A DNA stretch of 64,000 nt from Microglena sp. YARC (Eukaryota; Chlorophyta; Chlorophyceae; Chlamydomonadales; Chlamydomonadaceae), in the NCBI GenBank assembly GCA_022414725.1, contig CM039463.1, positions 34,541,500 through 34,605,499 of the forward strand, in the 5' to 3' direction. The first letter of the stretch is position 1, and each line of letters starts with the position of its first letter. The notes below the pieces were generated by a model. The model did no database searches, was not told the DNA's origin, and worked only from the letters and a program-made list of their open reading frames with translations. Of the stretch, positions 23,001 to 34,839 are shown in pieces. Both the position numbers and the translations under genes were made by a program.

Positions 23001-26000
23001 CTTTGGTACCGTACTTCATGAAACATAGAACCGTCTAGGGTATGCTAAGATCAGAGGGTGGTCAGTGACGCCAGCTATCCTCCTCCACACAGCAGGATAC
23101 GTATTTGTAAATAATTCACCTGATAAATCTGAATTTCTGCTTGTATTGAGTCAGTTTTGACTGTCTAGCTGGTGCTTTGGTACCGTACATCATGAAACAT
23201 ATAACCGTCTGGGGTATACTAAGACCAGAGGGTGGTCAGTGACCTCAGCTATCCTCCTCCACACAGCAAGATAAGTATTTGTAAATAATTCACCTGATCA
23301 ATCCGAAGTGCTGCTTGTATTGATTGCTTTTTACTGTCTAGCTGGTGCTATGGTATCGCACGTCATGAAACATAGAATGGTCTAGGGTATGATACGACAC
23401 AGAGGGTGATCGGTGAGACGGTGACCTCAACTATCCTCCTCCTCACAGCAGTATAGGTATTTGTAAATCATGCACCTGATAAATATAAATTACTTTATGT
23501 ATTGAGTGATTTTTGACTGTTTAGCTGGTGCTTTGGTACCGTACATCATATTACAAATAAACGTCTGGGGTGTGCTAAGACCAGAGGTTGGTCAGTGACC
23601 TCAGCTATCCGCTTCCATACAAAAGCATGAGGTTTTGATAATAAATCACCTGATAAATCTGAATTGCTGTTGTATTGAGTGATGTTTTACTGCCTAGCTG
23701 GTGCTCTGGGTCCATACAAACAGAAACATAGAACTGTCTGGGGTATGCTAAGACCAAGGGGTGGTCAGTGACCTCAGCTATCCTCCTCCTGTCAAACGTA
23801 CAAGTAACTTTAAATAGTACACCTGATAAAATGGCATTGCTGCATGTATGGTGTGATTCTTGACTATCTAGCTGGTACTTTGGTACTATACGACATGAAA
23901 TATAGAACTGCCTGGGTTATTTCATGACCAAAGGGTGGTCAGTGACCACAGCTATCCTCCTCCTCACAAAAGTATGAGTATTTGTAAATAATTAAATTAA
24001 TAAATCTGAATTGCTTCTGGTATTTAGTCATTCTTGACTGCCTAGCTGGTGCATTGGTACCGTATATCATGAAACATAGAACTGTCTGGGGTGTCCTAAG
24101 ACCAGAGGGTGGTCAGTGGCCACATCTATCCCTCTCCTCACAAAAGTATCATTATTTGTAAATAATTGACCTTATAAATCTGCATTTCTGCTTGTATTGA
24201 GTGGTTGTTGTCTGTCTAGCTGGTGCTTTGGTACTGTACGTCAAGAAGCAGAGAACTGTATGGGATATGCTAATACCAGAGGGTGGTCAGTGACCTCAGC
24301 TATCCTCCTCACAGCAGAATAAGTATTTGTAAATAACTCACCTGATAAATCTGAATTGCTGATTGTATTGAGTCAGTTTTTACTGTCTAGCTGGTGCTTT
24401 GGTACCGTACTTCATGAAACATAGAACCGTCTAGGGTATGCTAAGATCAGAGGGTGGTCAGTGACGCCAGCTATCCTCCTCCACACAGCAGGATACGTAT
24501 TTGTAAATAATTCACCTGATAAATCTGAATTTCTGCTTGTATTGAGTCAGTTTTGACTGTCTAGCTGGTGCTTTGGTACCGTACATCATGAAACATATAA
24601 CCGTCTGGGGTATACTAAGACCAGAGGGTGGTCAGTGACCTCAGCTATCCTCCTCCACACAGCAAGATAAGTATTTGTAAATAATTCACCTGATCAATCC
24701 GAAGTGCTGCTTGTATTGATTGCTTTTTACTGTCTAGCTGGTGCTATGGTATCGCACGTCATGAAACATAGAATGGTCTAGGGTATGATACGACACAGAG
24801 GGTGATCGGTGAGACGGTGACCTCAACTATCCTCCTCCTCACAGCAGTATAGGTATTTGTAAATCATGCACCTGATAAATATAAATTACTTTATGTATTG
24901 AGTGATTTTTGACTGTTTAGCTGGTGCTTTGGTACCGTACATCATATTACAAATAAACGTCTGGGGTGTGCTAAGACCAGAGGTTGGTCAGTGACCTCAG
25001 CTATCCGCTTCCATACAAAAGCATGAGGTTTTGATAATAAATCACCTGATAAATCTGAATTGCTGTTGTATTGAGTGATGTTTTTACTGCCTAGCTGGTG
25101 CTCTGGGTCCATACAAACAGAAACATAGAACTGTCTGGGGTATGCTAAGACCAAGGGGTGGTCAGTGACCTCAGCTATCCTCCTCCTGTCAAACGTACAA
25201 GTAACTTTAAATAGTACACCTGATAAAATGGCATTGCTGCATGTATGGTGTGATTCTTGACTATCTAGCTGGTACTTTGGTACTATACGACATGAAATAT
25301 AGAACTGCCTGGGTTATTTCATGACCAAAGGGTGGTCAGTGACCACAGCTATCCTCCTCCTCACAAAAGTATGAGTATTTGTAAATAATTAAATTAATAA
25401 ATCTGAATTGCTTCTGGTATTTAGTCATTCTTGACTGCCTAGCTGGTGCATTGGTACCGTATATCATGAAACATAGAACTGTCTGGGGTGTCCTAAGACC
25501 AGAGGGTGGTCAGTGGCCACATCTATCCCTCTCCTCACAAAAGTATCATTATTTGTAAATAATTGACCTTATAAATCTGCATTTCTGCTTGTATTGAGTG
25601 GTTGTTGTCTGTCTAGCTGGTGCTTTGGTACTGTACGTCAAGAACCAGAGAACTGTATGGGATATGCTAATACCAGAGGGTGGTCAGTGACCTCAGCTAT
25701 CCTCCTCACAGCAGAATAAGTATTTGTAAATAACTCACCTGATAAATCTGAATTGCTGATTGTATTGAGTCAGTTTTTACTGTCTAGCTGGTGCTTTGGT
25801 ACCGTACTTCATGAAACATAGAACCGTCTAGGGTATGCTAAGATCAGAGGGTGGTCAGTGACGCCAGCTATCCTCCTCCACACAGCAGGATACGTATTTG
25901 TAAATAATTCACCTGATAAATCTGAATTTCTGCTTGTATTGAGTCAGTTTTGACTGTCTAGCTGGTGCTTTGGTACCGTACATCATGAAACATATAACCG

Positions 26001-29000
26001 TCTGGGGTATACTAAGACCAGAGGGTGGTCAGTGACCTCAGCTATCCTCCTCCACACAGCAAGATAAGTATTTGTAAATAATTCACCTGATCAATCCGAA
26101 GTGCTGCTTGTATTGATTGCTTTTTACTGTCTAGCTGGTGCTATGGTATCGCACGTCATGAAACATAGAATGGTCTAGGGTATGATACGACACAGAGGGT
26201 GATCGGTGAGACGGTGACCTCAACTATCCTCCTCCTCACAGCAGTATAGGTATTTGTAAATCATGCACCTGATAAATATAAATTACTTTATGTATTGAGT
26301 GATTTTTGACTGTTTAGCTGGTGCTTTGGTACCGTACATCATATTACAAATAAACGTCTGGGGTGTGCTAAGACCAGAGGTTGGTCAGTGACCTCAGCTA
26401 TCCGCTTCCATACAAAAGCATGAGGTTTTGATAATAAATCACCTGATAAATCTGAATTGCTGTTGTATTGAGTGATGTTTTACTGCCTAGCTGGTGCTCT
26501 GGGTCCATACAAACAGAAACATAGAACTGTCTGGGGTATGCTAAGACCAAGGGGTGGTCAGTGACCTCAGCTATCCTCCTCCTGTCAAACGTACAAGTAA
26601 CTTTAAATAGTACACCTGATAAAATGGCATTGCTGCATGTATGGTGTGATTCTTGACTATCTAGCTGGTACTTTGGTACTATACGACATGAAATATAGAA
26701 CTGCCTGGGTTATTTCATGACCAAAGGGTGGTCAGTGACCACAGCTATCCTCCTCCTCACAAAAGTATGAGTATTTGTAAATAATTAAATTAATAAATCT
26801 GAATTGCTTCTGGTATTTAGTCATTCTTGACTGCCTAGCTGGTGCATTGGTACCGTATATCATGAAACATAGAACTGTCTGGGGTGTCCTAAGACCAGAG
26901 GGTGGTCAGTGGCCACATCTATCCCTCTCCTCACAAAAGTATCATTATTTGTAAATAATTGACCTTATAAATCTGCATTTCTGCTTGTATTGAGTGGTTG
27001 TTGTCTGTCTAGCTGGTGCTTTGGTACTGTACGTCAAGAAGCAGAGAACTGTATGGGATATGCTAATACCAGAGGGTGGTCAGTGACCTCAGCTATCCTC
27101 CTCACAGCAGAATAAGTATTTGTAAATAACTCACCTGATAAATCTGAATTGCTGATTGTATTGAGTCAGTTTTTACTGTCTAGCTGGTGCTTTGGTACCG
27201 TACTTCATGAAACATAGAACCGTCTAGGGTATGCTAAGATCAGAGGGTGGTCAGTGACGCCAGCTATCCTCCTCCACACAGCAGGATACGTATTTGTAAA
27301 TAATTCACCTGATAAATCTGAATTTCTGCTTGTATTGAGTCAGTTTTGACTGTCTAGCTGGTGCTTTGGTACCGTACATCATGAAACATATAACCGTCTG
27401 GGGTATACTAAGACCAGAGGGTGGTCAGTGACCTCAGCTATCCTCCTCCACACAGCAAGATAAGTATTTGTAAATAATTCACCTGATCAATCCGAAGTGC
27501 TGCTTGTATTGATTGCTTTTTACTGTCTAGCTGGTGCTATGGTATCGCACGTCATGAAACATAGAATGGTCTAGGGTATGATACGACACAGAGGGTGATC
27601 GGTGAGACGGTGACCTCAACTATCCTCCTCCTCACAGCAGTATAGGTATTTGTAAATCATGCACCTGATAAATATAAATTACTTTATGTATTGAGTGATT
27701 TTTGACTGTTTAGCTGGTGCTTTGGTACCGTACATCATATTACAAATAAACGTCTGGGGTGTGCTAAGACCAGAGGTTGGTCAGTGACCTCAGCTATCCG
27801 CTTCCATACAAAAGCATGAGGTTTTGATAATAAATCACCTGATAAATCTGAATTGCTGTTGTATTGAGTGATGTTTTACTGCCTAGCTGGTGCTCTGGGT
27901 CCATACAAACAGAAACATAGAACTGTCTGGGGTATGCTAAGACCAAGGGGTGGTCAGTGACCTCAGCTATCCTCCTCCTGTCAAACGTACAAGTAACTTT
28001 AAATAGTACACCTGATAAAATGGCATTGCTGCATGTATGGTGTGATTCTTGACTATCTAGCTGGTACTTTGGTACTATACGACATGAAATATAGAACTGC
28101 CTGGGTTATTTCATGACCAAAGGGTGGTCAGTGACCACAGCTATCCTCCTCCTCACAAAAGTATGAGTATTTGTAAATAATTAAATTAATAAATCTGAAT
28201 TGCTTCTGGTATTTAGTCATTCTTGACTGCCTAGCTGGTGCATTGGTACCGTATATCATGAAACATAGAACTGTCTGGGGTGTCCTAAGACCAGAGGGTG
28301 GTCAGTGGCCACATCTATCCCTCTCCTCACAAAAGTATCATTATTTGTAAATAATTGACCTTATAAATCTGCATTTCTGCTTGTATTGAGTGGTTGTTGT
28401 CTGTCTAGCTGGTGCTTTGGTACTGTACGTCAAGAACCAGAGAACTGTATGGGATATGCTAATACCAGAGGGTGGTCAGTGACCTCAGCTATCCTCCTCA
28501 CAGCAGAATAAGTATTTGTAAATAACTCACCTGATAAATCTGAATTGCTGATTGTATTGAGTCAGTTTTTACTGTCTAGCTGGTGCTTTGGTACCGTACT
28601 TCATGAAACATAGAACCGTCTAGGGTATGCTAAGATCAGAGGGTGGTCAGTGACGCCAGCTATCCTCCTCCACACAGCAGGATACGTATTTGTAAATAAT
28701 TCACCTGATAAATCTGAATTTCTGCTTGTATTGAGTCAGTTTTGACTGTCTAGCTGGTGCTTTGGTACCGTACATCATGAAACATATAACCGTCTGGGGT
28801 ATACTAAGACCAGAGGGTGGTCAGTGACCTCAGCTATCCTCCTCCACACAGCAAGATAAGTATTTGTAAATAATTCACCTGATCAATCCGAAGTGCTGCT
28901 TGTATTGATTGCTTTTTTACTGTCTAGCTGGTGCTATGGTATCGCACGTCATGAAACATAGAATGGTCTAGGGTATGATACGACACAGAGGGTGATCGGT

Positions 29001-30330
29001 GAGACGGTGACCTCAACTATCCTCCTCCTCACAGCAGTATAGGTATTTGTAAATCATGCACCTGATAAATATAAATTACTTTATGTATTGAGTGATTTTT
29101 GACTGTTTAGCTGGTGCTTTGGTACCGTACATCATATTACAAATAAACGTCTGGGGTGTGCTAAGACCAGAGGTTGGTCAGTGACCTCAGCTATCCGCTT
29201 CCATACAAAAGCATGAGGTTTTGATAATAAATCACCTGATAAATCTGAATTGCTGTTGTATTGAGTGATGTTTTACTGCCTAGCTGGTGCTCTGGGTCCA
29301 TACAAACAGAAACATAGAACTGTCTGGGGTATGCTAAGACCAAGGGGTGGTCAGTGACCTCAGCTATCCTCCTCCTGTCAAACGTACAAGTAACTTTAAA
29401 TAGTACACCTGATAAAATGGCATTGCTGCATGTATGGTGTGATTCTTGACTATCTAGCTGGTACTTTGGTACTATACGACATGAAATATAGAACTGCCTG
29501 GGTTATTTCATGACCAAAGGGTGGTCAGTGACCACAGCTATCCTCCTCCTCACAAAAGTATGAGTATTTGTAAATAATTAAATTAATAAATCTGAATTGC
29601 TTCTGGTATTTAGTCATTCTTGACTGCCTAGCTGGTGCATTGGTACCGTATATCATGAAACATAGAACTGTCTGGGGTGTCCTAAGACCAGAGGGTGGTC
29701 AGTGGCCACATCTATCCCTCTCCTCACAAAAGTATCATTATTTGTAAATAATTGACCTTATAAATCTGCATTTCTGCTTGTATTGAGTGGTTGTTGTCTG
29801 TCTAGCTGGTGCTTTGGTACTGTACGTCAAGAAGCAGAGAACTGTATGGGATATGCTAATACCAGAGGGTGGTCAGTGACCTCAGCTATCCTCCTCACAG
29901 CAGAATAAGTATTTGTAAATAACTCACCTGATAAATCTGAATTGCTGATTGTATTGAGTCAGTTTTTACTGTCTAGCTGGTGCTTTGGTACCGTACTTCA
30001 TGAAACATAGAACCGTCTAGGGTATGCTAAGATCAGAGGGTGGTCAGTGACGCCAGCTATCCTCCTCCACACAGCAGGATACGTATTTGTAAATAATTCA
30101 CCTGATAAATCTGAATTTCTGCTTGTATTGAGTCAGTTTTGACTGTCTAGCTGGTGCTTTGGTACCGTACATCATGAAACATATAACCGTCTGGGGTATA
30201 CTAAGACCAGAGGGTGGTCAGTGACCTCAGCTATCCTCCTCCACACAGCAAGATAAGTATTTGTAAATAATTCACCTGATCAATCCGAAGTGCTGCTTGT
30301 ATTGATTGCTTTTTACTGTCTAGCTGGTGC
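14096..30330. repeat. Higher-order satellite: 8 x ~175 bp monomers, 1,396 bp period, ~11.6 copies
   Basis: A marker that occurs once per period (CCGCTTCCATAC) lies at 15234, 16630, 18026, 19422, 20818, 22213, 23609, 25005, 26402, 27798, 29195 and 30582. The spacing is 1,395-1,397 bp except the last, which is 1,387. Within each period there are eight related monomers of ~175 bp, each with a TAGCTGGT core, a GGTACC-like site and a GGTCAGTGACC-like box. Monomers within a period differ clearly. Equivalent monomers in neighbouring periods are almost identical: one C/G site near 20060 varies, and single-base indels occur at about 21456, 25085 and 28915. The first ~350 bp after the gap are of lower quality. 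Confidence 0.95.
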
Positions 30331-32288
30331 TATGGTATCGCACGTCATGAAATATATAATGGTCTAGGGTATGATACGACACAGAGGGTGGTCGGTGACC
30401 TCAACTATCCTCCTCCTCACAGCAGTATAGGTATTTGTAAATCATTCACCTGAAAATATAAATTGTTTTTCGTATTGAGTGATTTTTGACTGTCTAGCTG
30501 GTTCTTTGGTACTGTACATCATATTACAAATAAACGTCTGGGGTGTGCTAAGACCAGAGGTTGGTCAGTGACCTCAGCTATCCGCTTCCATACAAAAGCA
30601 TGAGGTTTTGATAATAAATCACCTGATAAATCTGAATTGCTGTTGTATTGAGTGATGTTTTACTGCCTAGCTGGTGCTCTGGGTCCATACAAACAGAAAC
30701 ATATAACCGTCCGGGGTATGCTAAGACCAAGGTATGTTCAGTGACCTCAGCTATCCTCCTCCTCACAGCAGGAGAAGTATTTGTAAATAAATTACTAATA
30801 TCTGAAAGTGCTGCTTGTATTGGAGTCAGTTTTGACTGTCTAGCTGGTGATTTGGTACCGTTACATCATAATACAAATAGTACAAGTATTTGTAAATAAT
30901 ACACTTGATAAACCTGCATTGCTGCTTGTATGGTGTGATTCTTGACTATCTAGCTGGTGCTATGGTACCATACGTCATGAAATAAAGAACTGTCTGGGGT
31001 ATTTCAGGACCAAAGGGTGGTCAGTGACCACAGCTATCCTCCTCCTCACAAAAGTATGAGTATTTGTAAATGATACAACTGATACATCAGAATTGCTTCT
31101 GGTATTTAGTCATTCTTGACTGTCTAGCTGGTGCATTGGTACCGTACGTCATGAAACATAGAACTGTCTGGGGTGTCCTAAGACCAAGGGGTGGTCAGTG
31201 GCCACATTTATCCTCTCTCCTCACAAAATACTATTTGTAAAAAGTTGACCTTATAAATCTGCATTTCTGCTTGTATTCAGTGATTGTTGTCTGTCTAGCT
31301 GGTGCTTTGGTACTGTACGTCAAGAACCATATAACTGTCTGGGATATGCTAAGACCAGAGGGTGGTCAGTTACCTCAGCTATCCTCCTCACAGCAGAATA
31401 AGTATTTGTATATAATCACCTGATAAATCTGAAGTGCTGCTTGTATTGAGTCAGTTTTGACTGTCTAGCTGGTGCGTTGGCACCGTACATCATGAAACAT
31501 AGAACCGTCTGGAGCATACTAATACCAGAGGGTGGTCAGTGACCTCAGGTATCCTCCTCTTCACAGCAGGATAAGTATTTGTAAATAATTCACCTGATCA
31601 ATCCGAAGTGCTGCTTGTATTGAGTCCTTATTGACTGTCTAGCTCGTGCTTTGGTACCGTACATCATGAAACATAGAACCGTCTAGGGTATACTAAGACC
31701 AGAGGGTGGTCAGTGACGCCAGCTATCCTCCTCCTCACAGCAGGAGAAGTATTTGTAAATAATTCACCTGATCAATCCGAAGTGCTGCTTGTATTGAGTC
31801 AGTTTTGACTGTCTAGCTGGTGCGTTGGCACCGTACATCATGAAACATAGAACCGTCTGGAGCATACTAATACCAGAGGGTGGTTAGTGACCTCAGGTAT
31901 CCTCCTCTTCACAGCAGGATAAGTATTTGTAAATAATTCACCTGATCAATCCGAAGTGCTGCTTGTATTGAGTCCTTATTGACTGTCTAGCTCGTGCTTT
32001 GGTACCGTACATCATGAAACATAGAACCGTCTAGGGTATACTAAGACCAGAGGGTGGTCAGTGACGCCAGCTATCCTCCTCCTCACAGCAGGAGAAGTAT
32101 TTGTAAATAATTCACCTGATCAATCCGAAGTGCTGCTTGTATTGAGTCCTTATTGACTGTCTAACTGGTGCTTTGGTACCATACTGCATGAAAAATAGAA
32201 CCTTCTGGAGTATGCCAAGATCAAAGGGTGGTCAGTGACCTCAGCTATCCTCCTCCTCACAGCAGGATAAGTATTTGTAAATAATTCG
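30331..32288. repeat. Diverged satellite monomers at the array edge
   Basis: The same ~175 bp monomers continue but lose the eight-monomer order and carry many substitutions. A two-monomer block of ~349 bp (from about 31451) is repeated once at about 31800. The satellite stops within a monomer at about 32288, where unrelated sequence begins. Confidence 0.9.
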
Positions 32289-33100
32289 ACAGAGAATTTG
32301 GACTTTTCAACATTCGAACTTCCGATGTAACTTTCTCGCTGCTTATTTTCCTTCTTAGCATTCGCGTAGCATATTCGCATTCTCTTGCGTCTACGCTATC
32401 GAATGATACCACCTGCTCTCTGTTCCATACAGTTTCGGTAAACCCCCCCGGAACTGCAACCAAACAGGAGCTCATGCTTTCGCAGAGGCGATGTTGCTAT
32501 CTAAGTCGCCGTCTACAACATCTGACACGACTAGCAGCAACTTCTGTGGTTGTAGGGTGGTAGACGGTTATTTTTGTTGCAAGCAAGCTGCACCTGTGGG
32601 CAGTCGGAAGCATGCATTTCCGGACAGAATGCGCCTCTCCCTGGACTTCCCAACAGGGGGGGGTGTGAAGCGCACATCCCTAGCGCATTCTTGATGGTCG
32701 CTGCCAGGAGCCGAAGCTCTATGCAATCGAGAAACCTACTAACGAACCCTTTTCCCCCCCATGCAGGTACTCAGGACAGCTACCTGCTCTTTCGTATCGG
32801 GACCTGCCCACACCCTGCCCGCAGAACCCGCCAAGTCTGGAACTGCGCGGTTGCCCTTCAACCGTACGGCCCAGTTTGAAAAAACGCGTCCTCGCGAGAT
32901 GCTCGTCACTTGTTTTTCAATAGAGCGGTCGAACAACTTAGAGACAGGTTACGGGGTACAAAAGTACGGGTAGTACATGGAGACAAATCAGTACGCCTTG
33001 CCTTGGTGGCTTTGGTAGCCTCGGTGGCGCGTTCAATCGATGGATGGATAATCTGACGGCTTGCATGCCTGCATTCCTGCTAATGGGAATTGCTCTGCGA
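32289..33100. other. Unassigned sequence right of the satellite
   Basis: Several short frames are open on both strands, for example minus 32475-32257 and plus 32574-32879. None shows a domain I recognise. There is no obvious repeat, and I cannot support a gene. Confidence 0.4.
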
Positions 33101-33104
33101 TTCA

Positions 33105-33615
33105 ACTAAGTTAGTCGCGCTCTGCCATTCTGCTGAGGTTCTTGCGCTCAGCAATTCTGCTATGGTTCTTGCGCTCAGCAATTGTGCTAAGTTCGATGCG
33201 CTCTGCCATTCTGCTGAGGTTCTTGCGCTCGGCCTTTCTGCGATGGTTCTTGCACTCAGGCATTCTGCTAATGTAGATGCACTCAGCAATTCTGCTGAGG
33301 TTCTTGCGCTCTGCATTTCTGCTCAGGTAGATGCGCTCAGCAATTCTACTCAGGTAGTTGCGCTCGGCAATTCTGCTGAGTTAGATGCGCTCAGCAATCC
33401 TGCTGAGGTAGACGCGCTTAGCAATTTTGTTGGTGCACTGTGCGATTCCGTGAAGGTAGGTGCGCTCAGCAACCCTGTGAAGGTAGATGCTCTCAGCCAT
33501 TCTGCTTATGAAGTTGCGCTCAGCAATTCTGCTAATTCAGATGCTCTCAGCCATTCTGCTCATGAAGTTGCGCTCAGCAAGTCTGCTAATGTTGATGCGC
33601 TTTGCAAATCTTTGC
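33105..33615 (+). repeat. 27 bp minisatellite encoding a 9-residue repeat
   Basis: About 18 tandem units of 27 bp, with variants of CTCAGCAATTCTGCT, keep one plus-strand frame open from 33090 to 33689. It reads as nine-residue units such as ALSNSAMVL. The minus strand is also open over 33316-33080. Units differ mostly by substitutions and the frame is kept throughout. I see no start context, splice signals or flanking domain, so this is listed as a repeat and not a gene. Confidence 0.8.
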
Positions 33616-33719
33616 CGACTCGAGGTAACAAACTGCGAGGTAAAAACGTACAAGCGGCCACACTGGAAGTAGAAGCAGCCCCCCGGTAGCACCACCCGTA
33701 GCACCCCTCTTCAAGCCAC

Positions 33720-34130
33720 AGGTCGACCAGGAGCGGAACATGAAGCAATGGTATATCCGCTAAGCAACACTGAGTGGTTCACGAGCAGGTACAAGAGGAG
33801 GCGCATGGTTTAGACAAATCAAAAATTGATGGCCAAGTCATTGAGATGAACTATAGTACTGAAAACGGCAACTCGTGAATTACTGCGCACGGCAATTTTG
33901 GTCCTCTTTTAGCGGCAAGTCGGCTAGGAGCGGAACATAACTCAATGGTATAAACGGGCATAGGGACGGATAGTCGGCAGCACTAACGGTCCACGACCAC
34001 GATTGGGAGGAGGCGCATGTATAAATATATCAAAAATCGATAGCCTAGACAATGATAAACTACAGCACAGAAAAACAAAAAACTCAACGAATAACCTGCA
34101 ACTGCAATTTGGTCAAACAAGTGTGCAAGT
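33720..34130. repeat. Diverged tandem duplication of ~200-215 bp
   Basis: The landmarks AGGAGCGGAACAT, CAATGGTATA, GAGGAGGCGCATG and ATCAAAAAT occur in the same order first at 33730-33830 and again at 33930-34040. This is an old tandem duplication in otherwise unassigned sequence. Confidence 0.65.
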
Positions 34131-34839
34131 GGTCATTGTTTTTTCAATCTCGCAGTTTGGTAACACAATGTACATCAGTACTGCAGTTCATCTCTTGGCA
34201 GAACATCTCACTGGGCTGTAATTTTGTTATTTGAGAGTAGTTAGTCGATAGATCGAACTTGCTACCATCACGAAGACACCCGTACGTTGCCAGCTCGAGC
34301 CCGGCCCCGAGGAAGATTGTCTTTTACAGAATATCCGTAGCTCACCAGCTCAGTACAGACGTACGATGGTCGGTGCACAAAGCACGCTTAATCGACAAGT
34401 GTGCAAGATGTCACTTGTTTTTCAAGTGACCACTTTTTGATCAGACCCCTGTAGAGTCTACACATTTTCCCACCTACTTCACTGCTTGCTTTCTCTCTTC
34501 CGCTGGCAAAACCTTAAATCACAGCCCTTCTTACCTCTCTAAGTTTCTCAACCTATCCCCTCAGATCCGAACCTCTCCCGCATGAAAAATCTTCGATCGG
34601 CTTTGATGCATGCCATCAGTGTGGACAACGCAACAGGTAATTACCTTTCCGCTCACTTTGAAATCGATTACCCCGCTTTTTCCAACACCGAATCTCCATG
34701 TCAATCAGTTTCTCGGCTCCTCACCCACTCGTGCCCCTTGCACCACCCACAAGGCACCGATCATTTGGACCAATCTAGGCCCCATTGACGACTCTGCAAA
34801 GTTCCCCCCCATAATGCCAAACACATTGCCATCCCATTA
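34131..34839. other. Unassigned sequence
   Basis: I see no supported gene here. Short frames at 34582-34840 show no recognisable domain. A segment resembling TCACTTGTTTTTCAA recurs at about 32905, 34134 and 34415. Confidence 0.4.

Noticed and set aside
14096..32288. CRISPR-like array
   Set aside because: The repeats are directly adjoining ~175 bp monomers with no unique spacers, in a eukaryotic context.
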